A stretch of DNA of 64,000 nt, from positions 1,426,001 to 1,490,000 of the forward strand of contig NZ_RQJP01000001.1 in assembly GCF_003858645.1 (NCBI RefSeq). Direction: 5' to 3'. The notes beneath the pieces were generated by a model, which was given only the letters and a program-made list of their open reading frames with translations, made no database searches and was not told the DNA's origin. Both the position numbers and the translations under genes were made by a program. This DNA comes from Larkinella knui (GTDB taxonomy: Bacteria; Bacteroidota; Bacteroidia; Cytophagales; Spirosomataceae). Shown one piece after another: positions 17,755 through 26,242 of this stretch (position 1 is its first letter; each line of letters starts with the position of its first letter).

Positions 17755-18963
17755 ATGCCTTTTACCGTTGAAACGCTGATGCGTGATTTGAGCCGCCTGC
17801 CCCATCGGGGAACTGCTACGGCTTTCGAAGCACCCGCTATTGACCTGTTGTCTTCGACGCTTCGGCAACTCCAGGCTACGGTAACGGTTGAGCCATTCCG
17901 CACACCGGCCACCTACGTAACGGTCGTTTACTGGTTGCTGGGCGGAATCGTTTCGGGTTTGCTGGCATCCACCTGGCTGGGCTGGGTCGCCGTTATCTGG
18001 ACCTGGGGCTGGGTGACGCTGGCCTGGTTGTTTTTCAACTGGCGGTTTTCGCCGGCTACCCGGCTGCCTCCGCTCGTAACTTCCAACAATATTATCGGGC
18101 GTTGGCGGGAAACGGGGTTTGGCTACGCCGGGGATCAGGATAAACCGGTGATGAAAGTGATTCTGATGGCTCATTACGATACCGCACCGATCTCGCTGTT
18201 ATACCGCACGGGAACGGTCATTAGCTTTCACGCAACGCTCGTAATTTCGCTGGCTTTGATGCTGGTAGCCTGTTTTTTACTCCTTTTCGAACAATTCGTT
18301 TTTAGCAGTGGCTGGATGCTCTGGGCTCGCTACGGAATGATCGCGTTTTTTGTGCTACAGTCTTTACTCGGCACACTCGGATACTGGATCTACGGTCATT
18401 CCAATGGCGCCAGTGACAATACCACGGGCGTTGTTGCGGCCATTGCTACGGCCGAGCGTCTGCGTCAACTGTATTTGCCCGGACTCGAAACCGAAGTGGT
18501 CTTGACCGGTGCCAAGGAAGTGGGCATGATTGGCGCCCGCGCCTACCTGGACAAACACAGCGCTGGTTGGCCCCAGGGCCGGACGGTGGTGGTCAATTTC
18601 GATACACTCGGGAACGGATCGCTGCGGGTAATTAAACATACCGGAACCGTAGAAGTTATTGAATATACCAACCCGTTGATGGAGTCGGCGGAGCGACTCC
18701 TGGAGGAGAAACCGTTCCGGGGTCTGGTCAAACCCGCTCGCTGGCATACCGCCGACTTTGACAGTGTCTGGTTTGTTCGACGGAAAATACCGGTGATGAC
18801 GCTGACGGCGATGGACGAAAAAGGCCGGATGCCCAACATTCACCGTCCGGAAGATCAGTTGCTAGTGACGGATTTAACCGCCATTCCAACGGCCATCGAT
18901 TTTGCCATTCACACGATTGTCCGGCATTATCAGAGCTACGAAATAACGGCCGAGCGATTGTGA
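17755..18963 (+). CDS. M28-family-like membrane metallopeptidase, altered active site
   Basis: This 402-residue protein follows the M28 aminopeptidase pattern: metal ligands in MAHYDT, SNGASDNTTG (canonical GANDNASG), then NFDTLG and a late His in NIHRPEDQ. The place of the usual Glu-Glu pair reads GAKEVGMIG, so the metal-ligand Glu is kept while the general-base Glu is Lys (codon AAG). Two membrane-helix pairs are inserted, at about residues 60-100 and 155-217, so the zinc-site halves are split by hydrophobic segments. It is either a catalytically changed member or one with a different base. Start ATG 17755 is used. The substrate is unknown. Confidence 0.75.
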   Translation: MPFTVETLMRDLSRLPHRGTATAFEAPAIDLLSSTLRQLQATVTVEPFRTPATYVTVVYWLLGGIVSGLLASTWLGWVAVIWTWGWVTLAWLFFNWRFSPATRLPPLVTSNNIIGRWRETGFGYAGDQDKPVMKVILMAHYDTAPISLLYRTGTVISFHATLVISLALMLVACFLLLFEQFVFSSGWMLWARYGMIAFFVLQSLLGTLGYWIYGHSNGASDNTTGVVAAIATAERLRQLYLPGLETEVVLTGAKEVGMIGARAYLDKHSAGWPQGRTVVVNFDTLGNGSLRVIKHTGTVEVIEYTNPLMESAERLLEEKPFRGLVKPARWHTADFDSVWFVRRKIPVMTLTAMDEKGRMPNIHRPEDQLLVTDLTAIPTAIDFAIHTIVRHYQSYEITAERL

Positions 18964-18989
18964 GTTGAACGGTCTGCCGGTTTTAAATG

Positions 18990-19019
18990 TTGAAATTCAC
19001 AAGTGGGTTTGTAGCTTTG
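18990..19019 (+). promoter_or_regulatory. Promoter of the 19057 gene cluster
   Basis: TTG (18990-18992), 19 nt, TAGCTTTG (19012-19019): a textbook Bacteroidota promoter, 37 nt before the acidic protein gene and probably reading through rsmE and the DUF4159 gene. Confidence 0.6.
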
Positions 19020-19056
19020 CTGATCAGAATAAACAGATAATTTAACGATAACATAA

Positions 19057-19626
19057 ATGGGGACGTATAAAAACGAAGGATTTGAACCTGCAACGATTCA
19101 ACTTCTTAAAGAGGAATGCCAGGAAGAGGGAAGCTCATTCGTCTATGTGGAGGATGAAGACGATGATCTGGAGGTTCTGAATTCCGGCGAATGCGTTCAT
19201 GTTCAGTTTGTCGGGAAATACAAAGAAGACGAAGTAATCTATGATGCCATCATCTATACGCTGCGGCTGCACCACAGCAGCCTGGTGTATGAAATGGCCA
19301 TGGAAAAGGTAAAGAAATCATTTCCGCAGTATATTCCGGTGGAAGACCGGAAACCCGACTACCGGATCGACGCGGAACTGGAAGAAGAAATTGAATTGTT
19401 TCTGACGGAACTGATCGAAGAAATTGAGGAGACGGAAGCCGTTAAAGTTCAGGAACACATTGAAATCGATTATGAGTTCGAATACGGAATCAGCCTGGAC
19501 GTCTGCCTGAATGTCGAAGAGATTTCGGAAGAGGTCATTGAAGATTTTATTGCTAAATTCAATTCCAATACGTTGAAACTGGATAAGACGATGTATTCAT
19601 TTTCGAACGACGAACCCGAAGACTAA
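19057..19626 (+). CDS. Conserved acidic protein of unknown function
   Basis: This 189-residue protein is strongly acidic, with many Glu/Asp clusters such as EDEDDDLEV, LEEEIELFLTELIEEIEE and a SNDEPED tail. No signal peptide or membrane helix is present, so it is cytosolic. A possible repeated alpha/beta pattern is visible, but no known motif. It is first in a tight run with rsmE (45 bp) and the DUF4159 gene and has a strong promoter. I do not recognise a named family, and the charge suggests a protein-binding or adaptor role at most as a guess. Confidence 0.6.
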   Translation: MGTYKNEGFEPATIQLLKEECQEEGSSFVYVEDEDDDLEVLNSGECVHVQFVGKYKEDEVIYDAIIYTLRLHHSSLVYEMAMEKVKKSFPQYIPVEDRKPDYRIDAELEEEIELFLTELIEEIEETEAVKVQEHIEIDYEFEYGISLDVCLNVEEISEEVIEDFIAKFNSNTLKLDKTMYSFSNDEPED

Positions 19627-19671
19627 AGGAGATGGATCGTGAATCCAACCGTAGTCGCTCGCTCATTGACT

Positions 19672-20373
19672 ATGCATTTGTTTTATCAGCCTGAAGCCGA
19701 AATAAACCCGTTTCTGAGTGAAGAAGAATCCCGGCATTGCGTCAAAACGCTGCGTCTGACCAAAGGTTCCACGATTGATGTGACCGACGGAAAAGGCAGG
19801 CGTCACAACTGTGTTATTGAAAAGGCGGACCCGCGACGGTGTACCTATCGGATTGTTGAAACTGTTGTGGAATTACCCCGGCCTTACCGGATTCATCTGG
19901 CAGTGGCACCCACAAAAAACATGGATCGAATCGAATGGCTGGTGGAAAAATCGGTTGAATTGGGGATCGACCAGCTCACGTTTTTCGTTAGCCAGCATTC
20001 GGAACGGCGAATGGTAAAAACGGACCGTTTGGAGAAAATCGCCGTGGCGGCCATGAAACAGTCCTTGCAGCTGTTTATGCCGGTAATCGATCCGGTTGTG
20101 GACTTTAAAACCGTTCTGACTCTGGTAGCGGAGAATCGGTTTATTGCCCATCTGCCTGTCGATGAACCGGCTACGCCCTTGGTTCAGGCCGCAAAACCGG
20201 GCGGGGCAACCATCCTGCTGATCGGCCCCGAGGGTGATTTTTCGGCACCTGAAATTCAGCAGGCCGTTGATGCGGGGTATAAAATGGTAACGCTGGGCTC
20301 AACCCGGCTGCGCACCGAAACGGCGGCTTTGGCGGCCTGTCATACGATTCATCTGATTAATGCTATATCGTGA
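19672..20373 (+). CDS. rsmE: 16S rRNA m3U1498 methyltransferase RsmE
   Basis: This 233-residue protein (start ATG 19672, giving the typical N-terminus MHLFYQP; a GTG at 19639 has a nearer AAGGAG but would add 11 unusual residues) is a SPOUT methyltransferase. An N-terminal PUA-like domain (HCVKTLRLTKGSTIDVTDGKG) is followed by the knotted SAM-binding region (APTKNMDRIEWLVEKSVELG, LIGPEGDFSAPEI, LGSTRLRTETAA). It methylates N3 of U1498 in 16S rRNA. It overlaps the next gene by 4 bp. Confidence 0.93.
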   Translation: MHLFYQPEAEINPFLSEEESRHCVKTLRLTKGSTIDVTDGKGRRHNCVIEKADPRRCTYRIVETVVELPRPYRIHLAVAPTKNMDRIEWLVEKSVELGIDQLTFFVSQHSERRMVKTDRLEKIAVAAMKQSLQLFMPVIDPVVDFKTVLTLVAENRFIAHLPVDEPATPLVQAAKPGGATILLIGPEGDFSAPEIQQAVDAGYKMVTLGSTRLRTETAALAACHTIHLINAIS

Positions 20374-20375
20374 TT

Positions 20376-21047
20376 ATGAAGCGGCTTACTGGAATTTTTC
20401 TTGCGGGTTTGGTCTTTACGTTTGCCATGACGGCATCCGTGCAGGCGCAGTATTCGTACAAAGTTGCCAAATTGAAATACAATGGTGGGGGCGACTGGTA
20501 TGCGAACAAAACCTCCTTGCCCAATTTGATCAAATTTTGTAATTCCAATCTGCGGATGAATATCTTCCCCGAAGAAGACATCGTGGAGGTGGGTAGTCCG
20601 GAGTTATTTTCGTATCCATTCGTTCACATGACCGGACACGGGAACGTCGTTTTTACGGATGCTGAAGCCCAAAACATGCGCCGGTATCTGATGTCGGGCG
20701 GTTTCCTGCACATCGACGATAATTATGGCCTTGATAAATTCATCCGGCGCGAGATGAAAAAAGTGTTTCCGGAACTCTCCTTTATCGAATTGCCTTATAA
20801 TCATCCGGTTTATCACCAGAAATACACCTTCACGAATGGCTTGCCAAAAATACACGAACACGATGGCAAAGCACCGCAAGGATTTGGATTAATCTGGGAA
20901 GGCCGTTTAATTTGTTTTTACAGTTATGAGTGCGATTTGGGGAATGGCTGGGAAGATCAATCGGTCTATAATGACCCGGAAGAGGCCCGTCAGCAAGCTT
21001 TACGCATGGGAGCCAACCTGTTACAGTATTCAACTACTGCATTTTAG
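20376..21047 (+). CDS. Secreted DUF4159 domain protein
   Basis: The ATG at 20376 gives a 223-residue protein; a GTG at 20370 overlapping the rsmE stop is also possible. The signal peptide (to SVQAQ) is followed by one DUF4159 domain: KLKYNGGGDWYANKTSLPNL, MTGHGNVVFT, LMSGGFLHIDDNYG, a late HDGKAPQGFGLIW, and RQQALRMGANLLQYS. The GHG and GGFxxxDD motifs recall a class-I glutamine-amidotransferase-like (ThuA-like) fold. It is in operon with rsmE. The function is unknown. Confidence 0.85.
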   Translation: MKRLTGIFLAGLVFTFAMTASVQAQYSYKVAKLKYNGGGDWYANKTSLPNLIKFCNSNLRMNIFPEEDIVEVGSPELFSYPFVHMTGHGNVVFTDAEAQNMRRYLMSGGFLHIDDNYGLDKFIRREMKKVFPELSFIELPYNHPVYHQKYTFTNGLPKIHEHDGKAPQGFGLIWEGRLICFYSYECDLGNGWEDQSVYNDPEEARQQALRMGANLLQYSTTAF

Positions 21048-21105
21048 TAAAATAAATAAAAAATAAAAATTTGTCTTATTCGGTTAACTATCGACGTTAT
21101 TGTTG

Positions 21106-21113
21106 TAGATTTG
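21106..21113 (+). promoter_or_regulatory. -7 box of the desaturase gene
   Basis: TAGATTTG matches TAnnTTTG 59 nt before the desaturase start. The -33 element is weak. Confidence 0.45.
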
Positions 21114-21172
21114 TAGAATCTAATTGCACTGAAGTTGGTTTTTAGCCATTCACCTTTAACTAATTTAATCCC

Positions 21173-21985
21173 GTGGTAATAATCCTTATTGCCTTTGTTG
21201 TTCACTGGTACGTATCACTTTTCTGCCAGACATTTTTTCTGCACCGGTATTCGGCTCACAAAATGTTCACGATGAGCAAGGTATGGGAACGGTTTTTCTT
21301 TTTCCTGACCTATCTTTCACAAGGCTCATCCTACCTGAGTCCCCGCGCCTACGCCGTTTTACACCGGATGCACCATGCGTTCAGTGATACTCCCAAAGAC
21401 CCGCACTCGCCACACCACACGAAAAACGTATTTACGATGATGTGGAAAACGAAAGATTTATACAATGCCGTCCTGAACCGGGTTCGGCCTATCGAAGCCA
21501 AATTTGATCGCAACTACCCGGAATGGTATGCGCTGGAAAAAATCGGCGATTCATGGATTTCCCGCGTTGCCTGGGGAACGGTTTATTCGCTGTTCTACAT
21601 CTTTGCTTTCATTTACCTGGATATGCACTGGGCGTTTTTCTTCCTGCTGCCGATTCACTTCCTGATGGGACCGATCCACGGAGCGATCGTTAACTGGAGC
21701 GGCCATAAATACGGATACGCTAATTTCGACAACCACGACCGGTCTAAGAACTCCATGTTTTTCGATTGGCTAATGATGGGCGAATTATTCCAGAACAATC
21801 ACCACAAACGCCCGAATGCCGCTAATTTCGGAGCTCGCTGGTATGAACTGGATCCAACCTATCCGGTGATCAAGTTTCTGTCGGTAGTGGGAATTATCAA
21901 GATGCGTCCCGCCAAAATAACTACCAACGAATTCGAAACCGGCCACGACCGTCTGGTTGAACACAATGAGAAAATGTCGGCTTAA
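21173..21985 (+). CDS. Acyl-CoA / fatty acid desaturase
   Basis: This 270-residue membrane di-iron enzyme starts at GTG 21173. The three His boxes are HRYSAHK, HRMHHAF and the distal NNHHKRPN. Hydrophobic helices lie at about residues 1-20, 40-55, and 130-165. It introduces a cis double bond into fatty acyl chains and so sets membrane fluidity. Boxes and length (about 270) fit the delta-9 acyl-CoA desaturase family in a short version. It stands alone between the DUF4159 gene and a strong terminator. Confidence 0.9.
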   Translation: MVIILIAFVVHWYVSLFCQTFFLHRYSAHKMFTMSKVWERFFFFLTYLSQGSSYLSPRAYAVLHRMHHAFSDTPKDPHSPHHTKNVFTMMWKTKDLYNAVLNRVRPIEAKFDRNYPEWYALEKIGDSWISRVAWGTVYSLFYIFAFIYLDMHWAFFFLLPIHFLMGPIHGAIVNWSGHKYGYANFDNHDRSKNSMFFDWLMMGELFQNNHHKRPNAANFGARWYELDPTYPVIKFLSVVGIIKMRPAKITTNEFETGHDRLVEHNEKMSA

Positions 21986-22019
21986 CGGTCTCCGTCAGAA
22001 GCCATAGGATATACCAAAA

Positions 22020-22056
22020 ATGCCCGCCAGATCGATCTGGCGGGCATTTTTGTTTG
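22020..22056 (+). terminator. Strong terminator after desaturase
   Basis: A perfect 13-bp stem (22021-22033 with 22034-22046, TGCCCGCCAGATC and its complement) is followed by TTTTTGTTT. The stem has almost no loop as written, so several inner base pairs must open. Confidence 0.85.
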
Positions 22057-22057
22057 G

Positions 22058-22147
22058 TAGGAGAGAAAAGAGAGTAAACAAATGCAGAACGGCTTTATCA
22101 GCCTTGAACCGTCTTTCCTCTCTTATCTACTCTCTTTCCTCTTCTCA
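22058..22147. repeat. Diverged heptamer inverted repeat
   Basis: This is a purine-rich 5' arm (about 22058-22078) and a pyrimidine-rich 3' arm (about 22110-22147) with a 7-nt period (units starting TCT on the 3' side) around a middle with a GGCT...AGCC hairpin. It lies between convergent genes, and its right end carries the TGA stop of the deoxyribonucleotidase gene. It is less symmetrical than the copies at 37446 and 59437. Confidence 0.5.
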
Positions 22148-22672
22148 CAACAACTCTTTCGCAATTTCGTCCCACGAAAGAACCCGTTGGAAAATCGTGT
22201 TGTCACGGTTGTGGGGGGCGTCGAAGAGCAGCCCTTTTCCCTGAAAACTGACCAGATTATAGGGCATGTCATCGATCATAAAGTCGGCGCGCAGAATGCT
22301 CTTGTCACCGCAGAATACCCGGTTTTTCCAGTGAATGTGCGGAAAATGCTGATCGAGCCAGTCGTATTTTTCCGAAAGTGAATTGCGAAACTCCATCGCA
22401 GCCGAAGTAACGAAGAGATCGTATTTCTCCGCAAGCGCCTTCGTTACCTCCTGAGCACCCGGCATCACCGCAATGTCGGCAAAAAAACCGGGCTCATGGA
22501 CGTAATCGGACAGGCGTTGGGAGATGTGTTTCTCCAGCACTTCGTGGAACGAATTTTCCCGGAAGAGGTCGGGCTGCGCTTCCGTATCGAAATCACGGCG
22601 ATAAATGTCAATAAACTTGCCAACGGTATCCGCCAGCACATCATCCATGTCAATTGCAATTCGAGGCTTCAT
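22145..22672 (-). CDS. 5'(3')-deoxyribonucleotidase-like HAD phosphatase
   Basis: This 175-residue HAD-superfamily protein begins with IAIDMDDVLADT (nucleophile Asp8, acid/base Asp10), later FVTSAAMEF and FMIDDMPYNL for the acidic pair. Size and the second motif fit the NT5C/YorS deoxyribonucleotidase family, which removes phosphate from dNMPs. Its start overlaps the stop of the upstream gene by one base (TAATG), so the two are translationally coupled. Confidence 0.85.
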   Translation of the reverse strand: MKPRIAIDMDDVLADTVGKFIDIYRRDFDTEAQPDLFRENSFHEVLEKHISQRLSDYVHEPGFFADIAVMPGAQEVTKALAEKYDLFVTSAAMEFRNSLSEKYDWLDQHFPHIHWKNRVFCGDKSILRADFMIDDMPYNLVSFQGKGLLFDAPHNRDNTIFQRVLSWDEIAKELL

Positions 22673-23286
22673 TAGTTAAATTTTACGCCAATAGCTCTTT
22701 TTCCGCTTGAATATACGATAGCGTCGATTGGTTTTTTGGCTTCGTCAGCTTCTTTTTTAACGCGTCGGACAAATTGCTCCACGTCTTCTTCAATGGAATT
22801 GTTGACAATGCCGCCGGTAAAGTAGGATTTCGCTTTAATTCCACCGGAGGCATCGACTACAGTTTGGTAGTCCGCTACGGGTTCATTCATGACATACACG
22901 GCCAATCCATCGATTTTCCGGACCTTCGCCAGTCCTTTGTCGGCGCCTGCTTCTCCTTTAAATTTGACAGCAATCGCGGTTTTTGATCCCGAAATAACCA
23001 CTGCATCGAATTCTTTGTGATCTTTCTTGCCGTCTTTACTGGCTCGCCGGACAAACTGAGCGGCTTTTTCGGAAACGCCTTCATTTACCACGCCACCCGT
23101 AAACAAGGAAGCGGCTTTGGCCCCCGATGAGATTTCAAATACCGTTTCGTAGGGGCGTAAAGGTTCGCACATCACGTACGTTTCGATGCCCTGAATTTTG
23201 TCAACCCGCGCATTGGATTGGGCGAGAACGGTAGATAGACTAAAAAGTGTACCGAAAAAAGAGGAAAAAATTAGTTTCTTTTTCAT
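22672..23286 (-). CDS. Secreted protein with a duplicated domain
   Basis: This 204-residue protein has a signal peptide (cleavage after VLAQ). The mature part is two copies of a domain of about 80 residues: residues about 29-109 and 121-204. Each has the order I-x-G-(I/L)-x-x-YVM-x-EP, then Y-x-T-V, FTGGxVN, a helix ending QFVRR, and a closing (A/D)-I-x-V-K-F. The repeats are readily aligned by eye. No known family is recognised. It is the upstream partner of the deoxyribonucleotidase gene. The role is unknown. Confidence 0.7.
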   Translation of the reverse strand: MKKKLIFSSFFGTLFSLSTVLAQSNARVDKIQGIETYVMCEPLRPYETVFEISSGAKAASLFTGGVVNEGVSEKAAQFVRRASKDGKKDHKEFDAVVISGSKTAIAVKFKGEAGADKGLAKVRKIDGLAVYVMNEPVADYQTVVDASGGIKAKSYFTGGIVNNSIEEDVEQFVRRVKKEADEAKKPIDAIVYSSGKRAIGVKFN

Positions 23287-23417
23287 TGGAGTGATCTGTT
23301 GTTAAAGTAAAAACAGCGCTAATCTACTGGAACGGTGGCAAACAATGCCGGCTAAAACCTTCGTGTGCTGAATTCAACCGATGAAGCGCCAAAATGGCTT
23401 ACTGAATTGGATGCGCA

Positions 23418-24743
23418 TCAGACGATTTTACGTTCCGAATCGAAACCTTCCAGATAATCGGAAACCCGTTTAACAAACTGTCCTCCCAGCGAACCGTCGA
23501 CAACGCGGTGGTCATAACTGTGGGAAATGAACATTTTTTGACGCACGCCAATCAGATCGCCCTGGGGCGTTTCGATGACCGCCGGTTTTTTCGCAATGGT
23601 TCCAAACGCCATGATCGCGACTTGTGGCTGTACGATAATGGGAGTTCCCATGACGTTTCCAAAAGTGCCAATGTTGGAAACCGTGTAGGTGCCATTGGCC
23701 AGATCATCGGCGGTGAGTTTATTTTCGCGGGCGCGACGACTGAGGTCATTCACTTTCCGGGTCAGCCCAACCAGGTTATATTGATCGGCATTGTGAATAA
23801 CCGGAACGATGAGATTACCGCTCGGAAGCGCCACGGCCATTCCGATATTGATGGCCTTTTTGACGATTATTTTGTCGCCATTCACCGAAATGTTGATCAG
23901 AGGAAAGTCGCGGATGGCCTTTACGACGGCTTCGATCAACAGGGGCGTAAAGGTGATATTTTCGCCGTATTGCTGTAGAAACGTCTTCTTGATCCGCTCC
24001 CGCCATTGCACCAAAACCGTCATATCGGTTTCAACAAACGAAGAGACGTGGGGCGCAATCCGCTTCGATTCCACCATCCGCTCGGCAATGATCTTACGCA
24101 TCCGATCCATCTGAATGATATCATCCTGTCCAGTGACGGAAGCGGCTTTTGGGAACGATACACCCGGGGAAACCGGCTCGGCTTTCCGTTTTTCGACGTA
24201 AGCCAGTATATCATTTTTGGTAAGGCGGTTTTCGGCCCCGGTTCCCCGGATAGATGCCAGTTCGGCCTGAGAAATTCCTTCGGCTTTCGCAATGCTCACG
24301 ACCAAAGGTGAATAAAAACGGTTGGTTTCGGCAATGGTCGTTTCGGCGTCCGTCCGGATGGGCGGATTGCCGGGTGAGAGCTTCGAAATGTCCGCTTCCA
24401 GTTTGGCCGCAACGCTGGCTACATCCTGTTCCTCGGTTTCGCCGACGAATGAGGTGTCAGAAGGCGAAGAAGACGGCTGGCTGGCCGGAACTCCTGCTTC
24501 GTGTTCAACTTCGATCCGGGCTACGGGACTACCAATGGCCACAACGTCGCCATCATTGACCAGAATCTCCTTTAAAATACCGGAATGAGAAGAGGGAACT
24601 TCGGTATCGACTTTATCGGTAGCCACTTCTAAAATGGAGTCGTCGGCTTCAATGCGGTCGCCGGGCTGTTTAAGCCAGGAGATCACGGTGCATTCGACAA
24701 TACTTTCGCCCATTGTGGGCATAACCATGTCAACGAGTGCCAT
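23418..24743 (-). CDS. 2-oxo acid dehydrogenase E2 (dihydrolipoyl acyltransferase)
   Basis: This 441-residue E2 component has a lipoyl domain at residues 1-80, with the lipoylated Lys44 in TDKVDTEV. A flexible Ala/Pro/Ser linker and a peripheral E1/E3-binding domain at about 135-172 follow. The CAT catalytic domain from about 205 ends in HSYDHRVVDG, with catalytic His412 and Asp416. One lipoyl domain and the sequence VDMVMPTMGESI fit the branched-chain or 2-oxoglutarate type rather than the pyruvate type, but the substrate is not decided. E1 and E3 genes are not near. Confidence 0.92.
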   Translation of the reverse strand: MALVDMVMPTMGESIVECTVISWLKQPGDRIEADDSILEVATDKVDTEVPSSHSGILKEILVNDGDVVAIGSPVARIEVEHEAGVPASQPSSSPSDTSFVGETEEQDVASVAAKLEADISKLSPGNPPIRTDAETTIAETNRFYSPLVVSIAKAEGISQAELASIRGTGAENRLTKNDILAYVEKRKAEPVSPGVSFPKAASVTGQDDIIQMDRMRKIIAERMVESKRIAPHVSSFVETDMTVLVQWRERIKKTFLQQYGENITFTPLLIEAVVKAIRDFPLINISVNGDKIIVKKAINIGMAVALPSGNLIVPVIHNADQYNLVGLTRKVNDLSRRARENKLTADDLANGTYTVSNIGTFGNVMGTPIIVQPQVAIMAFGTIAKKPAVIETPQGDLIGVRQKMFISHSYDHRVVDGSLGGQFVKRVSDYLEGFDSERKIV

Positions 24744-24796
24744 TGATTGGTAGATTTAAGAGTTTGGTGAGGTAAAAGTCTGAAAACGAATGGTTT

Positions 24797-26050
24797 TTAA
24801 TTCTCTTCCAGCAACGTTTGCCGGAGTAGATTTAAAACATAAACGGAGGTGAGCTGAATGTTCTGTTCCCGGTAGGGTCCGAGTTTCAGCAGCCGGGCGA
24901 CGGTTTTCTTTTCGGTGGAGCAGGCAATCCAGATGGTGCCGACCGGTTTTTCGGGCGTTCCGCCGTCGGGCCCGGCAATACCGCTGGTGGCAATTCCGAC
25001 GTTAGCGCCCAGCGTTTTCCGAACCCCTTCCGCCATTTCCCGAACGGTTTGTTCGCTGACGGCACCAAACTGGCTCAACGTTTCCGGTTTTACACCCAAC
25101 TGATTGACTTTAACCGTATTGCTGTAGCTGACCACACCGCCAACGAAATAAGCGGAGGATCCGGCATACTTGGTAATCTGACTGGCAACATAACCGCCCG
25201 TGCAGCTTTCCGCCGTTGCCAGCATCCAGGTTTTGTCAGACAACAGCCTGGCTACAGTCGTTTCCAGTTCATCGTCATCAAAGCCAAAAACATACGAATT
25301 GATGAGCGGCAGAACCGCTTCGACCTGCTCATCGAGTTGTTTTTTCAGCAGCGTGGCATCATCACCGGTGCCGGTCAAACGGAGTCGCACCTGACCGAAA
25401 TGGGGGAGATACGCCAGTTTGATGTGGCCCGGCAATGCATCTTCCCAATCTGAAATCGTTTCGGCCAGAAAAGACTCACCGATTCCGACGGTCCGGATGA
25501 TTTTATGAACGATCGTCGGCGTTTCAAACTGCTTTTGCAACAGCGGAATGATCCGGTATTGCATGAGATTTTTCATTTCAAACGGCACCCCCGGCAAGGA
25601 AACATAAACGGTGTCATTTTCATTGAACCACATTCCCGGCGCAGTTCCCCAGTCATTGGGCACGTAAGTGCAGTTGAGAGGAAGGTCAGCCTGTTTGGCA
25701 TTTATTTCGGTAATCTGCCGTCCCCGGCTTTCAAAAAACTTCGTCACAAAAGCCAGTGCTTCGGGATTTCGTTCGAGCGTAGTGTTGAAATACGTACACA
25801 GGGTCGCTTTGGTAATGTCATCTTTGGTAGGGCCCAGGCCGCCCGTGATGATTACCAGATCGGCCCGTTCGGTAGCTTCCTTCAGAACGTCCAGAATCGC
25901 TTCCTTTTTGTCACCAACCGATGATTTACGGATCGTTCGAATTCCAATTTTCGTCAATTCGGCACCGAGCCATTGGGTGTTGGTATCGGTGATTTGTCCA
26001 AACAGTATTTCGTCACCAATCGTTATTACTTCGGCCAGTATGGGTTTCAT
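24797..26050 (-). CDS. cinA: CinA-type nicotinamide-nucleotide amidase
   Basis: Start 26050 gives MKPILAEVITIGDEIL, the standard CinA N-terminus; 64 codons upstream are open but unlike the family. The protein has 417 residues. Its N-terminal MoCF/COG1058 domain has TGGLGPTKDDIT and LPGVPFEMK. Its C-terminal PncC amidase domain, from about 255, has TAESCTGG and TSGIAGPDGG. It deamidates NMN to NaMN in pyridine-nucleotide salvage, and the N-terminal domain acts as an ADP-ribose pyrophosphatase in studied members. Confidence 0.93.
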   Translation of the reverse strand: MKPILAEVITIGDEILFGQITDTNTQWLGAELTKIGIRTIRKSSVGDKKEAILDVLKEATERADLVIITGGLGPTKDDITKATLCTYFNTTLERNPEALAFVTKFFESRGRQITEINAKQADLPLNCTYVPNDWGTAPGMWFNENDTVYVSLPGVPFEMKNLMQYRIIPLLQKQFETPTIVHKIIRTVGIGESFLAETISDWEDALPGHIKLAYLPHFGQVRLRLTGTGDDATLLKKQLDEQVEAVLPLINSYVFGFDDDELETTVARLLSDKTWMLATAESCTGGYVASQITKYAGSSAYFVGGVVSYSNTVKVNQLGVKPETLSQFGAVSEQTVREMAEGVRKTLGANVGIATSGIAGPDGGTPEKPVGTIWIACSTEKKTVARLLKLGPYREQNIQLTSVYVLNLLRQTLLEEN

Positions 26051-26242
26051 GAAAAGAAATCTACATGTTTTAGGGTTCGTCTCTTTACTTTTCGTCCGAT
26101 TTCCTGTCTTAAGTAAAAAGTCCGATTGACAACTCAACACCAGAATGCTGGTTTCGGACCAAAAATACGTAAAAAAACCGTTTATCTTTTGCCGGCCAAG
26201 GATCGGCACCTGTTTCAAAAGTAGAATCAACCGGATTGTCAC

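Noticed and set aside
26051-26242. 5' extension of cinA
   Set aside because: The 64 extra codons do not resemble CinA, whose N-terminus fits the ATG at 26050; the region carries the divergent DUF4197 upstream sequence.
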